NCBI RefSeq assembly: GCF_014647415.1
Contig: NZ_BMPD01000011.1
Coordinates: forward strand, 19,887-83,886
DNA from: Haloarcula sebkhae
GTDB lineage: Archaea > Halobacteriota > Halobacteria > Halobacteriales > Haloarculaceae
Length of the DNA stretch: 64,000 nucleotides
Direction: 5' to 3'
The translations under genes and the position numbers were made by a program. The notes beneath the pieces were generated by a model. That model was given only the letters and a program-made list of their open reading frames with translations, was not told where the DNA came from and searched no databases. Shown in pieces: positions 1-9,614 of this stretch (position 1 is its first letter; each line of letters opens with the position of its first letter).

Positions 1-1
1 C

Positions 2-727
2 ATCCGAGCATGGTATCGGCTCTCGGTCTCGATCGAGCCCCATTCAGCAGAGAAGAACACCGAATCAGTCACTGGCCCGCGAACGGCTGTCCTTCGACTC
101 TGGGGAGATACTTTGAAAGAGTACAATCACATCGACCTCTGCTCTGATGCTGATACTGAAACTATTCGTGGACATGTCAGTCTTGAGCCGTTTATCCTCT
201 CATGGACTGGGGACGACGACATGGAACGCGTACCAGACGAGTGCCAAGTTACACTTGCGATCGAGTACGACCCCGGCAAGACACTACGTCGGACATCATA
301 CCCAGACATAGTGAGAGAAGCGGACCCAGATATCGGGTATCGAACAGCGCTTTCGGAGACCGAAATCACCGTCGATTACAGAGGCCAGATTGAGGGAGAG
401 GGCTGGAATCACCGATTCCCTATGGATATCAAATACGTGTACCCGATCGACGGCCGACTACTTGTCTTGCTTCGGGAGGACACTGAGGGCGTTAGCAATC
501 CAGATATAGCGTGTGATACCGCCCGAAACGTCGTCTGTTTTGACTCGAACGGTGATGTGTTATGGAGAGCGCAACCGAGCAAGGCCGACGATGGCGACCA
601 CACTTACTACCGCTACCTCTGGCGCTACGACGACCGGCTTATGACGAGAACGGCTGCTCAATCGTACGTAGAACTGGACCCCGAAACCGGGTCGATCATC
701 CAGACAACTCCCATGTACCCGGGTTAG
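2..727 (+). CDS. hypothetical protein, 5' end outside window
   Basis: The frame is open from base 2 to the stop at 725-727. A TTG at 113 could start it, but the codons before it read as plausible protein (AVLRLWGDTLKEYNH), so I take this as the 3' part of a gene entering from the left. The product is acidic and soluble, without membrane segments. Its C-terminal half (NVVCFDSNGDVLWRAQ, then YVELDPETGSII) resembles the 'value, D-x-x-G-x-x-L-W' strands of PQQ or beta-propeller repeats. That resemblance is inference; the family is not recognised. No RNA signal or operon partner follows; the next gene piece is on the other strand. Confidence 0.6.
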   Translation: MRAWYRLSVSIEPHSAEKNTESVTGPRTAVLRLWGDTLKEYNHIDLCSDADTETIRGHVSLEPFILSWTGDDDMERVPDECQVTLAIEYDPGKTLRRTSYPDIVREADPDIGYRTALSETEITVDYRGQIEGEGWNHRFPMDIKYVYPIDGRLLVLLREDTEGVSNPDIACDTARNVVCFDSNGDVLWRAQPSKADDGDHTYYRYLWRYDDRLMTRTAAQSYVELDPETGSIIQTTPMYPG

Positions 728-850
728 GGAAGAGAATGAGTACAAAAGAACTGCTGACGCTGTTCAAACGCGAGACTGTCGCCAGCTAATATACATGGCA
801 TTTGTTGAGTTCACATTTACTGCATGGAAAGAGGAGGATGCGGCTGACTA

Positions 851-1190
851 TTAAATGAGATGCTGTATAGAATCACTGTCCCGGGCTAACTCCGACTGCC
901 CAGGCGAGGCGTCTGTATCGTGCTCGGAGAACGATTCCGGTGACACAGCCTGTCGCATCGCTTTGAGCTTCGACCGAAGTTGACCGCTTGTCGAACGTAC
1001 CAACTCATCGTCGGGCCAAGAGTGTACTTCGAGTCCGTCAAAGCGCGTCGCAACTTGCCGGACCGTATTCAGTTGTTCGAGGACACACTCAACCCAGTAC
1101 TGGTGGCTGTCCTGCATCTCTTGGAGTTCTGCAACCACGTCGTCGTAGCCGGCTTCTTTGGCGGCGGTGAGACACTGCTGGGAGGTCCAC
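851..1190 (-). pseudogene. 3' remnant of a radical SAM gene
   Basis: The reading frame matches the last ~110 residues of the complete radical SAM protein at 15847-17190 (shared AAKEAGY, QDSHQYWVE, HSWPDDELVRSTSGQLRSK). The radical SAM core and its cysteines are absent. Upstream the frame runs into an ABC ATPase remnant, so the two broken genes are joined. It is one of four decayed copies of this 3' end in the window. It cannot encode a working enzyme. Confidence 0.8.
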
Positions 1191-1411
1191 AGACAGTGCG
1201 CGCGCAAAACCGACTCGCTGTTTCATACCGCCTGAGAGTTCCTTCAGGCAGGCGTCAGCAAAATTAGACAATCCAATAACATTTAGCAGCCCTTGGACCC
1301 TATCTTGCCGCTCAGCATCTGGGACTCCCTGCCCCACCAACCCGAAGGTGACGTTTTCCTAAACTGTCAGCCACGGAACCAAGTGGTACGTCTGGAACAC
1401 CGTCTCCCGAT
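1186..1411 (-). pseudogene. ABC transporter ATPase remnant
   Basis: The reverse strand encodes a Q-loop-like segment (VFQTYHLVPWLTV), then ENVTFGLVGQGVP and the ABC signature LSGGMKQRVGFARAL, in the order found in nitrate/sulfonate/taurine-type importer ATPases. Walker A and Walker B are missing. An in-frame TAG interrupts it at 1359-1361 where family members usually have a glutamine or arginine codon. Downstream it passes directly into the radical SAM remnant. This is a decayed gene fragment. Confidence 0.75.
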
Positions 1412-1495
1412 TCAGATCCACTAACACGGTGGTCAGTCGATACCGCAGCCCCATCTGAGGTTGTACTGTCAGTCATGATGGTCGGGACAGACGTG

Positions 1496-3700
1496 TCAGT
1501 GGTCAGTCTGGCTTTCAGCCTTGTCATCGACATTACTGCTTCCGCTGCCGTTGTCACCCCCGCCAGTATTGTTGCTCCAGTCGTTGTCAGCGTGAGGACC
1601 GCCACCGCCGCCATTGCTGTCATCCGTCTCATCGGTCTCTTCATTCTGGGGAGTTGGGAGTCGAATGTCAACAGAAGTTCCCCGAGCTGTCGCCACAGAA
1701 ACCCTGCCATCGAGGTTTGTGATGATCCAATGAGCCAAGAACAGCCCGAGTCCTTGGCCATGGACAAGCGGGTCCTCTTCTCCAGTGGTCAGTACCTTTT
1801 GATCGGTCTCTGGGAGCCCCGGCCCATAGTCGCCGATCTTGATTAAAATCTGTTCATCAGTCACGGAGACATCAACATCAATAGTTGGTTCCGGGCCTGT
1901 GTGCTGTGCAGCGTTGTCAAGGATCTCCCAAAGCGCGGTTTTGATCCGTGGCTGCGTCTCCGCAATTGCGGTCTCTGGGATATCCATCGCCACTGATGCT
2001 TCAGGGTACTCTTCATTGAGTTGTGCAAGTAACTCGCTAACAACCGGCACGAGGTCAAGCGACTCTAGATTTGGTGACAATTCACGGTGAGATTCAATGC
2101 GGCGGGCCGACTCACTAAGATTGAGAAGGTGGTTACCGGCATCGAGGATGCGGTCTGCTTTTGATGCGCTGTTGCCCTCAAGGTCCGCTGCCAACATCTT
2201 AGCATGTCCATTGATTACGGTGAGCTTGTTACGCACGTTATGACGCAGGACACGGTTGATAACGCTGATTAGACCTTCGCGCTTACGACGATCACTCGCA
2301 TCCCGTACCATCACTTGGGCACCAATAATATCTTCAGTGGTCCGTGCGTTTGACGCAACACTTGGCTCGTATATTGGCTCTGCTCGGATATCTGCATAGA
2401 CCGTGTTACCGGATCGGGTTTCGATTGGGTGGCCACGGACTTGGATAGCTTCACCATTATTAATTATGCGATCGAGATAGTCACGTGCTTCTTTGACTGT
2501 TTGCTCGTTAGGTCCCAGTATCGAAATGGGTTCACCGTTGAGCATGTCCGGTCTGTAGCCGGTAAAGTCTTCAACAGACGGCGAAACAAAGCTGAACTTG
2601 GCTTCTGTATCAATCTGAAACACAAATGCAAAGCTCGCAGAAATAACAGCGCGATATAGCTCGTTTCGTTTGTTGAGTTCACGCTCCCGCTGGATCAGGT
2701 TGCGGCGCTGGCGCTCGGACTCCGTGACATCGGAAAGCCCGAGAATCCTGACTGTCGAGCCTCCAATCGTCATCGATCTAGGGGAGATGAGATAGTAGCG
2801 TGGTCCATCATCTCCATTACCTTCGACAATCTGATCAGTGTCTCCGTTTTCAGTGGCTGCGACTGTTGGAACTGTATCGTCGAGCTGCATGCCTGTCGCG
2901 CCATCGAGTTCCGGGAAAATATTCGCAGCCGCAGGTGAATAGGCCTGAATTCGATTCGTCTCGTCCAGCACTATCGTAGCTGCATCACCCTGAGCCGTGG
3001 TCCGAACTGCAAGGAACTGATCGCCGAAAATAAACAAGACCCCGACAGCAAAGATCGCAACCCCAACAGGGGCATAGATAAACTCGATTAATTCTGGGGT
3101 CGCTAGGGCAACGAGATCTATTGTAACGGGCAGAGCAAGCAACGCTGTCAGCACACCGAGTGGCGTCGTATCGTATCCTGACTCGACATACATTTCAAAT
3201 ATCATAAACAAGCCAATAGCTGCGAGAACGTACGAGAGGCTGGTCGATACCCAATGAATAAGTCCGTGCTCGATGGCTAAATACCGGAACGGTGTCGTTG
3301 CCTCGGTAGTGGTAAAGTATTGTTTGTGTATTGGATTCGTTAGCTTTAATGCGGTAATAGTGACGAAAATGGCGCCACTGAGGCGTCGGAGTGTCGAATT
3401 CTTGTGTAGTGTCCGACCAGTATAGGCAGACGCGAAGTATAGCCATGCCCAGACGGATCCAAACCCGGAAATAAGACCAATAGTATAGATTGCCGACTGC
3501 AACGAAATAGGGACAACAAAAAAGGCTGTTTTAAACAGCGCCCAGAGCCCAGTCAAGCTGAGCAATCCGACTAAACCGTACCTGACCTCAATGTCAGCGA
3601 ACGTCCGTGCCCGAGGTAGAGATGCCAGACAGCCAACCCCAGTAAGAAGGAAAAGTCCAATATATCCGATGCCAGCGAAGGTGGTCCACGGCATCGACAT
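1496..3700 (-). CDS. 7TM-PAS-PAS sensor histidine kinase
   Basis: 734-residue membrane sensor kinase. Residues 1-230 hold seven or so hydrophobic helices like the 7TM N-terminal region of haloarchaeal kinases. A PAS domain follows around 235-330 and a second around 345-465 (FVFQIDTEAKFSFVSPSVEDF). The phosphoacceptor helix is LRHNVRNKLTVINGH near residue 490 and the ATPase domain ends the kinase part (N box ILDNAAQH, then GDYGPGLP and GLGLFLAHWI). The last ~45 residues are a Gly/Asn/Asp-rich tail that looks disordered. No response regulator lies beside it. Signal sensed is unknown. The ATG start fits the first membrane helix. Confidence 0.9.
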   Translation of the reverse strand: MSMPWTTFAGIGYIGLFLLTGVGCLASLPRARTFADIEVRYGLVGLLSLTGLWALFKTAFFVVPISLQSAIYTIGLISGFGSVWAWLYFASAYTGRTLHKNSTLRRLSGAIFVTITALKLTNPIHKQYFTTTEATTPFRYLAIEHGLIHWVSTSLSYVLAAIGLFMIFEMYVESGYDTTPLGVLTALLALPVTIDLVALATPELIEFIYAPVGVAIFAVGVLFIFGDQFLAVRTTAQGDAATIVLDETNRIQAYSPAAANIFPELDGATGMQLDDTVPTVAATENGDTDQIVEGNGDDGPRYYLISPRSMTIGGSTVRILGLSDVTESERQRRNLIQRERELNKRNELYRAVISASFAFVFQIDTEAKFSFVSPSVEDFTGYRPDMLNGEPISILGPNEQTVKEARDYLDRIINNGEAIQVRGHPIETRSGNTVYADIRAEPIYEPSVASNARTTEDIIGAQVMVRDASDRRKREGLISVINRVLRHNVRNKLTVINGHAKMLAADLEGNSASKADRILDAGNHLLNLSESARRIESHRELSPNLESLDLVPVVSELLAQLNEEYPEASVAMDIPETAIAETQPRIKTALWEILDNAAQHTGPEPTIDVDVSVTDEQILIKIGDYGPGLPETDQKVLTTGEEDPLVHGQGLGLFLAHWIITNLDGRVSVATARGTSVDIRLPTPQNEETDETDDSNGGGGGPHADNDWSNNTGGGDNGSGSSNVDDKAESQTDH

Positions 3701-4351
3701 AGTAACATCAAGTATAATACTCCCACACTAATAACAAGCTCGGAAAATGAGTGTTTATAGGTCTTGAAAAGGCGATTGAGCAGTAATATTAGACACTGCT
3801 GGCCACAGTATCATAAAAGATACTTGCTGAATAAGCGGGCGAAGACGAACTTCTATTACCGTCAGATTATGCTGGGGAGGTCAAAGACGGAGATATTCTA
3901 CGCTCCTGACCGAAGCCGAGGAGTTTGACTTGCATAAGACAGAATTCAATTCCTTGGCTTCATCCTTCTAAACCGGTGAAAACAAACGAATTGGTTGCTC
4001 TTCAACAGAGCATATCCGAAAGGTATTGTCACTTACCGTTGATAGGACTCATCGATGCCCTCCACAAACAATCGACAACTGCTGGAAGTTTGCGCCGCGG
4101 GGATTGATTGGCTCGTGAAAATCGTCCTCGTCTATCGTTGGTACGTGGGTGACATCGAGACGAACACACCGGCCTGCTGGAGCGTATCCAGCGCCTGCCA
4201 GCGAGTCATCGGTGAGCGATCACTCCGTGATCTGCGTGGTGTGTTTGACGAGGACTAAGTAACCTCGATAAGCCGTCACGATCACGTATGCTCTTTGATA
4301 CCTACAAACCGATGAGGGCAAGTAATTAAACCAGGCGGCTACAGCTCCTGT
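3701..4351. other. gene-poor stretch with remnants
   Basis: No intact gene seen. It holds the radical SAM fragment at 4079-4214 and short acidic stretches around 3840-3990 (EDELLLPSDYAGEV, then LTEAEEFDLHKTEF in another frame) that look like the frameshifted end of a lost gene. No start codon supports either. Confidence 0.4.
4079..4214 (-). pseudogene. internal fragment of radical SAM gene
   Basis: Closely matches 16171-16363 of the complete radical SAM gene but lacks about 51 bp between two GCTCGTG repeats and another 6 bp. The first loss looks like recombination between short repeats. The surroundings do not continue the gene on either side. Confidence 0.75.
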
Positions 4352-4657
4352 CTATTCGGAATGTAGCTGCCGTCGAGCTTCTATTGCTCCGTTTTGACGG
4401 ATCCGGACCTCATACGTATCAACAGAGAAACGAACCTCGGTAAACTGTCGCCCTGCGACTGCTTGAAGCCCGTTGCAGAGCGACTCAGCGTCAACGTATT
4501 CATCCAGTACTGGTGCGTCATCAGTAGACAACTCATCCAGAACTTCTGCAAGCTCTACGATAAGCTCAGTGTCGCCATCCCAGTCATGAACTGCAAGCGT
4601 TTCCCAGTTCTGGGAAAATGATGCAGCAGCAGTACTCTCTGACATACCTTTACTCAT
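4352..4657 (-). CDS. HalOD1 output-domain protein
   Basis: 101-residue acidic protein matching the haloarchaeal HalOD1 output domain: a helical N-terminal half, then LDEYVDAESLCNGLQ and the strand pair VRFSVDTYEVRIRQNGAIEAR. HalOD1 proteins are predicted output modules of haloarchaeal signalling, often alone or fused to receivers; the exact activity is unknown. The start shown is an ATG; a second ATG four codons in (MSESTAAASF) is equally possible. It stands alone, with its upstream region AT-rich. Confidence 0.8.
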   Translation of the reverse strand: MSKGMSESTAAASFSQNWETLAVHDWDGDTELIVELAEVLDELSTDDAPVLDEYVDAESLCNGLQAVAGRQFTEVRFSVDTYEVRIRQNGAIEARRQLHSE

Positions 4658-4822
4658 GAACGTGCGTACATGAAAATATCGTCCAGAGTATCAGTAGTGA
4701 TAACCAAGTAAAAATAAGTTAAATCAATTAGCAATAAGGTTGCATATTCAAAATCTCTCAATTACTTACCCTGCTGGGAGAACGCACTCGAAGCGGTTGT
4801 ATCCGAGTAGCCACCGCAGGGG

Positions 4823-5239
4823 TCAGGTTAATAGCCAGAGCACGACAACCACGACGGTCGCGAAAGCGAGAATCGGGAGCAGGTACTGACGGAATAGGGC
4901 AACCGGTGCGAGAAGCGTTGCCCGAAGCGTGTGATAGACACGCCAAGCCGTCGCCGTGAGTCCAGAACCACCCGCGTCGCTGCGGTCCGACATCGTATCT
5001 TGCTGGCTGGTCTCGACCGAGCCATCAACAGCCACGTCAGGGCTGGACTCAAACCCGGGATCTGGCGTTGTTCCGTAGGTCAGTGTTTCTGCGTCGTCCA
5101 GTGCATCCGGACCCGTCGGTGAATTAGACTGAATATCGGACTCGGCGACAGGTTCGAAGGTGGTTGCGGTGCACTCACGGCACTCATCGGGGTTCTGTGT
5201 ATGAACCGTCTCACACCGGGTGCACAGCCAGAACATCAA
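4823..5239 (-). CDS. zinc-ribbon membrane-anchored protein
   Basis: 138 residues. The N-terminus has two CxxC knuckles (CTRCETVH and CRECTATTF, residues 6-26) typical of a haloarchaeal zinc ribbon. A polar, acidic linker follows, then one or two hydrophobic segments at the C-terminus (LLAPVALFRQYLLPILAFATVVVVVLWLL) that should anchor it in the membrane with the ribbon in the cytoplasm. Function not recognised. Confidence 0.7.
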   Translation of the reverse strand: MMFWLCTRCETVHTQNPDECRECTATTFEPVAESDIQSNSPTGPDALDDAETLTYGTTPDPGFESSPDVAVDGSVETSQQDTMSDRSDAGGSGLTATAWRVYHTLRATLLAPVALFRQYLLPILAFATVVVVVLWLLT

Positions 5240-5304
5240 GTGCTGTATCGAGGCTTCTGTAAAAAATCTTGATGGTGTGACTACCGCCTCATCGACGCTT
5301 AGAG

Positions 5305-5604
5305 TTATAACAGAGCGTGGCTGCTATTCAGCTCATCAACTTTGCCGTCGCGTGCGGCAGCACCATCGTCGTGGATGAACCGCGTGAACTCGATCGTATC
5401 CATATCTTTGGGATCGTGGATAGCGAGCCAGCCACTCTCCGAGAGGACGAGCTTCAGGAGCCGGCCGTCGTACTTCAGATTCGTCAGACCCAGCTGAGTG
5501 TTCTCGTTGCTGTGAATGAACTCCGCCAGATCGGGCTCACTGTCGATGTCGCCATAGGCTGCGCCGCTATCAATTGGGCCGTCGCTTGCTCGGAACCAGC
5601 CCAT
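5305..5604 (-). CDS. hypothetical protein, 99 aa
   Basis: A soluble acidic protein starting at MGWFRASDG. A longer frame exists upstream, but its residues are Arg/Ser-rich and unlike haloarchaeal protein, so the internal ATG at 5602-5604 is preferred. The sequence alternates short strands (LLKLVLSESGWLAIHDP). It begins just after the stop of a small membrane protein on the same strand, so the two probably share a transcript. Family not recognised. Confidence 0.65.
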   Translation of the reverse strand: MGWFRASDGPIDSGAAYGDIDSEPDLAEFIHSNENTQLGLTNLKYDGRLLKLVLSESGWLAIHDPKDMDTIEFTRFIHDDGAAARDGKVDELNSSHALL

Positions 5605-5611
5605 CTCTGAG

Positions 5612-5782
5612 TCACCGCACCATCCAGGCCGCGGTCGAGACGGTTGACAGCGCCGTCGCGAGAACGAACTGAATACCAACCAGAACCTCGGCGCTGGGGT
5701 CGTACAGCTTCACGAGGCCGACGACCGCGAACAGGACCTGCGCGATGACGATGGTCGTGATGGCGAGGCGTCTGTTCCACAA
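5612..5782 (-). CDS. small two-helix membrane protein, start uncertain
   Basis: A frame of about 56 codons encodes two membrane helices (LAITTIVIAQVLFAVVGLV and VLVGIQFVLATALSTVSTAA) and ends in WMVR, eight bases before the next gene. The only upstream start is TTG at 5780-5782 and an in-frame stop lies four codons further up, so the 5' end may have been lost. Typical haloarchaeal small membrane protein of unknown role. Confidence 0.5.
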   Translation of the reverse strand: MWNRRLAITTIVIAQVLFAVVGLVKLYDPSAEVLVGIQFVLATALSTVSTAAWMVR

Positions 5783-5863
5783 ACTCGCCTGCTACCCAAG
5801 ATGTGGAGACAAAGGAAACGACTCGCCCCTGTTTTATCCCAGTAGGCCCAGTCTGATCCGAGG

Positions 5864-6973
5864 ATGCGAATCTACCAGTTCGAAAATAATGACTCTCCTC
5901 AAACTACTACTGCGGCTGAACCAAACCCGATCATTCCTGCTGGTGAAGATAACGGAGAAGGAGAGGAGGCGTTAGAAGAGTGGCTGAACAATACTCCAGA
6001 AGCAATTCTTGATGAGCGGCTTCTCCTATTCGCTCGGCAACCAAGTTTGTCCACAGGGGTTCCTGATCTCTTAGGGCTCGATCGATATGGAAACGTGGTT
6101 GTCATCGAACTCAAATGTGGAGACTCTGGTTCTGGATCGGCTTCTGAGGGGAGCATCATCAGCCAACCTCAGCTCTACGCACAGGCGCTCGATCGATACG
6201 ATTACAATGATCTTGACAATCTCTACGCCGAATTCCGGAGCCGAGAGTGGTCAGTACAGGATATCGTTGACGAGCATAGCTCTCTGTCGTCTGCCTTTAA
6301 TGCCTTCTTTGAGACTGATTCCAAACCGTGGGAGCTGAACCAGACACAGCGACTTGTTATCGTTGCAGAATCGATCACGGGCCAAACGCGTGACTCCGCC
6401 CGATGGCTTCGGGATCGCGGCCTTGATTTGCAGTGTGTAGAGGTACAGCGGTTCCAGTTTCCATCTGGGGAGAGCGGCTTCGGGGCGGTCACTGTCATTG
6501 ATTACGACGAATCACGTTCGAAAACGTCCGCTCCGTCAAAACCGGGTGATCGAGTATTCTCTACAAATGTGTTCACGAGAGCATTTCCAGATATCCAAGA
6601 TTTGCTCTCTGTTCAGAGCATCGATCCAGTCCTTGGTAACCTCTCGACGAACTACCCATATCTTGAAACGAGGGCCGATACTCACCCGGGTGGAGTCCGG
6701 TATGCATTACGCGTGAATCCCTACGATGATCAAGAGGTCAAGGTCGCAATCGATTCATCTGGTGATAGTGAAGCCGTTGAGAGTCTTCGAGAGCACAGCA
6801 GTGAGTTCGAGCATAACGGGTTCACGGTGAGTTCTAGAACGGCCATGCGGATTGTCGTTGATACGTGGGAGATTGAGGGTGTCGAAGCCCTCCGAGACGA
6901 TACGTTCATCCATCGAGTCGCAGAGCGCTACGCTGAACTGGTCAAGATAGGACATCAGGTACTCTCAACATAG
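5864..6973 (+). CDS. NucS-like PD-(D/E)XK endonuclease-domain protein
   Basis: 369 residues. The N-terminal half matches the DUF91/NucS nuclease fold: LEEWLNNTPEAIL, then the PD-(D/E)XK core with Asp68 (GVPDLLGLDR) and Glu82-x-Lys84 (VVVIELKCG), then helices with QLYAQALDR. The C-terminal ~140 residues are a separate acidic domain I do not recognise. NucS acts on branched or mismatched DNA, but this shorter haloarchaeal relative could instead be part of a mobile or defence locus. It stands alone. Other NucS proteins carry the DNA-binding domain first, so the order here is different. Confidence 0.8.
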   Translation: MRIYQFENNDSPQTTTAAEPNPIIPAGEDNGEGEEALEEWLNNTPEAILDERLLLFARQPSLSTGVPDLLGLDRYGNVVVIELKCGDSGSGSASEGSIISQPQLYAQALDRYDYNDLDNLYAEFRSREWSVQDIVDEHSSLSSAFNAFFETDSKPWELNQTQRLVIVAESITGQTRDSARWLRDRGLDLQCVEVQRFQFPSGESGFGAVTVIDYDESRSKTSAPSKPGDRVFSTNVFTRAFPDIQDLLSVQSIDPVLGNLSTNYPYLETRADTHPGGVRYALRVNPYDDQEVKVAIDSSGDSEAVESLREHSSEFEHNGFTVSSRTAMRIVVDTWEIEGVEALRDDTFIHRVAERYAELVKIGHQVLST

Positions 6974-7199
6974 TGGGTTGTACACAGCTACGGGCGTTCA
7001 CAGGGGACATTATTCCATCTGTCTGTGGTTGATGTCTCAGACTCGTGCGAAGCCAGTCAGCACACGCACATAGGGTACCACCGACAAAGCCGGTTGTTCA
7101 CCCGATGGCAGACCTAGACCGCGATTCTATTGTACCGGGTAACTGGTTGTCTATCAGACGAGAAAACACAGTTACGGTGGGGCATAATTGCAACGAGCA

Positions 7200-7736
7200 A
7201 TGCCCTTCATCGCGGTTGACCCTGTTGACAACCGACCTCGGATTCCAGTCGGTGTCGGTGACGATGAGGAGGTTCAGTGCCCTGTTTGTGAAGATATCCT
7301 CCGCGTTCGGGACGGAGACAGCATAGCCCGCCATTTCTATTATCCACCAGACTCAGAGTGCTCCGGGGAGTCGCCGCTCCATCTTCTGATGAAATCAATC
7401 GCGGTCGACAAAGTTCAAAAGAAGCACCCAGACGCGACGGTTCACGTGGAATTTGTAACCCATGAAGTGCCTCGACGTGCGGATGTCTTTGTGGAGTTCG
7501 AGCAACCGAAGCAGCCACTTGGCAGTGGCACCGCGGTTGAGGTCCAGCATCAAAACGAACAAAAGGACTTCGTCGAGACGACTGCCAGCTATCTTGACGG
7601 AGGGTGCAGTGTTATCTAGCTGTTCAAGAAGAACTACGTCGACACACATCGCTACACAGAATCCAGAAGCCGACGAGCATGGAAACGACTTCGCAAGAGC
7701 AGCACAGTTATCTTGGCGGCAGGTGTAGTCGCCACC
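7200..7736 (+). pseudogene. CoiA-like nuclease-family protein, interrupted
   Basis: The protein starts MPFIAVDPVDN and shows a haloarchaeal CoiA-like layout: a zinc knuckle CPVCEDILRV, ARHFYYPP, then HLLMKSIAVDKV and the nuclease core DVFVEFEQPK...GTAVEVQHQNE. A TAG at 7617-7619 replaces what is normally Trp (CSVI-stop-LFKK). The same frame then stays open and continues without a break into the aldo/keto reductase, so the 3' part has been replaced by another gene. Inactive as it stands. Confidence 0.7.
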
Positions 7737-8774
7737 ATGTCGGAAATGCGCTACCGACTTCTCGGGAACAGTGGCCTGCGGGTGAGCGAGTACTGCCTCG
7801 GAACGATGACGTTCGGCGAGGATTGGGGCTGGGGAACTGCGGAGGAGGGTGCCCGCAAGATGCTTGACCGCTTTGCCGACGCCGGCGGAAACTTCATCGA
7901 CACCGCGAACAACTATACGGACGGCTCCAGCGAGCGCATGCTTGGCGAACTGCTGGAGGGCCGCCGTGACGAATTCGTGCTGGCGACGAAGTTCACCTCC
8001 GCGACCCGCCCCGGCGACCCGAACGCCTGCGGCAACGGGCGCAAGAACATGGCCCAGGCCGTGGAGGCCTCGCTCGACCGGCTTCAGACCGACTACATCG
8101 ACCTGCTTTGGGTCCACGCCTACGACGGGATGACCCCTATCGAGGAGACGATGCGCGGTCTCGACGACCTCGTCTCGCGTGGCCTGGTCCACCACGTCGG
8201 CCTCTCGGACTATCCGGCGTGGGCGGCCTCGCGCGCGGTGACGCTCGCCGAGGAGCGCGGCTACGTCATGCCGTGCGCGCTCCAGATTAAGTACACCCTC
8301 ACCGAGCGCACGCCCGAACGCGAACTACTCCCACTGGCGCGGGAACTCGGCCTCGGCGTGACTCCGTGGTCGCCGCTCGATAGCGGTGCCCTCACCGGGA
8401 AGTACCTCGAGGAGGACGCCGAGGGACGCCTCTCCGCGACGGGGCGAGAGATGAGCGACGAACAGGAGCGGGTAGCCCGGGCGGTCGTCGAGGTGGCCGA
8501 CGAGGCCGCCTGCTCGCCCGCGCAGGTCGTGTTCGCGTGGCTAAACGCCCGCGAGAACGACACGGGTATCCAGTTCACTCCCATCGTCGGGGCGACCACG
8601 CCCGAGCAATTGACGGACAACCTCGGCGCGCTGGACGTGACGCTTGCCGATGAGCACCTCGAACGACTGAACGAGGTGAGTGCGGTCGACATGGGGTTCC
8701 CCGGGGAGTTCCTGAACTCGGAGAATATCGACGACATCGTCCATAACGGGATGCGAGACCGGATTGATAAGTGA
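7737..8774 (+). CDS. aldo/keto reductase
   Basis: 345-residue NADPH-dependent aldo/keto reductase of the YajO/Gas1-like group. The catalytic tetrad is complete: Asp55, Tyr60, Lys85 and His127 (DTANNYTDG, ATKFT, WVHAYDG). The cofactor-binding end is present (TPIVGATTPEQL). ATG at 7737 is chosen because it follows the junction with the CoiA-like remnant and gives MSEMRYRLLGNSG, the usual family N-terminus; ATG 7746 is possible. The gene is much richer in G+C and more regular in codon use than its neighbours, suggesting a recent arrival from a core genome. Confidence 0.9.
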   Translation: MSEMRYRLLGNSGLRVSEYCLGTMTFGEDWGWGTAEEGARKMLDRFADAGGNFIDTANNYTDGSSERMLGELLEGRRDEFVLATKFTSATRPGDPNACGNGRKNMAQAVEASLDRLQTDYIDLLWVHAYDGMTPIEETMRGLDDLVSRGLVHHVGLSDYPAWAASRAVTLAEERGYVMPCALQIKYTLTERTPERELLPLARELGLGVTPWSPLDSGALTGKYLEEDAEGRLSATGREMSDEQERVARAVVEVADEAACSPAQVVFAWLNARENDTGIQFTPIVGATTPEQLTDNLGALDVTLADEHLERLNEVSAVDMGFPGEFLNSENIDDIVHNGMRDRIDK

Positions 8775-9143
8775 ATAATTCTGGCGACTGGACGACAATA
8801 CACCTTAGAAACCGGATACGCGGCGATTTAATGTGATCTGAACGCTCTTGTGGCCACTTAATGGAGCGTATATTCTTTTCGGGTTTTCTCCTTGAATTTA
8901 CCCCAACCCCGGTTTATACCGGTGAAAAGATCAACTCACCCGCGATCATGGTGGCTGAAGCCCTACTCGTTTCAGGACTTGGCTCATTGTTGGCTGGCAC
9001 AGTTTGTGGACCGTCTGCTGTTCCGACACCATTTCACTCTGTATATTCTATCTTCGACGGAACGCCTTCTGTGTCTCGAAGCACAGCGTCGATCGCCGGG
9101 ACAGTGACTATGGACATTGTGGAGTTTAGCTAAGGATTATTTA
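8775..9143. other. stretch without a clear gene
   Basis: Short frames exist on the + strand (8861-9133, 8892-9107), but they are not acidic and show no domain. Nothing else seen. Confidence 0.4.
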
Positions 9144-9614
9144 TCAATCGCTACGGCGGCGTCCCCATAATCCACCGATGGCGAGTACGGCTCCCGCAAG
9201 TCCGCTGAGAGAACCAGCGACAACAGATACCGGGTTCATCGCAATGACAACCTCAACCCGAAGGATTGACTCGTTATAGCTGACAAAGTACGAATTCACG
9301 ATATCGTTTCGATAATTGAAGTGGGTCCCACTATCGGATGCTCCACGGTCTGCGTACGTCAATTGCGATGACTGACTGGCACGTGTGATGGCCGTCTGTT
9401 CTGGTGCTGAGAGATTTGAGAATGCGATAGGGTCAATTTCGGACGCAGAATATGACTCCACCGCAGTTGCCATTGCTTCTCTATTCGGTTCCTGGGCAGC
9501 TATCGAAGTCGTGTATGCTGGATAGCCCACATAAACTAATCCAGCACCTGCTATCAGGAAGATGACGCCAATGTACAGAACTACCTGAGACCGATCTAAT
9601 GGAGGGGTGCCCAT
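9144..9614 (-). CDS. two-helix membrane protein with extracellular domain
   Basis: 156 residues: a membrane helix at 13-32 (VVLYIGVIFLIAGAGLVYVGY), an outside domain of about 90 residues, and a C-terminal helix (VVAGSLSGLAGAVLAIGGLWG) ending in RRRSD. The domain has SAPEQTAITRASQSS followed by a strand-rich part with FNYRND and SYFVSYNESI. The same plan and motif order occur at 22349-22813 and 60055-60513 in this window, so the three are probably one family of unknown function (DUF7979-like, from memory). Confidence 0.7.
   Translation of the reverse strand: MGTPPLDRSQVVLYIGVIFLIAGAGLVYVGYPAYTTSIAAQEPNREAMATAVESYSASEIDPIAFSNLSAPEQTAITRASQSSQLTYADRGASDSGTHFNYRNDIVNSYFVSYNESILRVEVVIAMNPVSVVAGSLSGLAGAVLAIGGLWGRRRSD

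Noticed and set aside
7395..8195. 266-codon minus frame
   Set aside because: Shadow of the CoiA-like remnant and the GC-rich aldo/keto reductase on the other strand.
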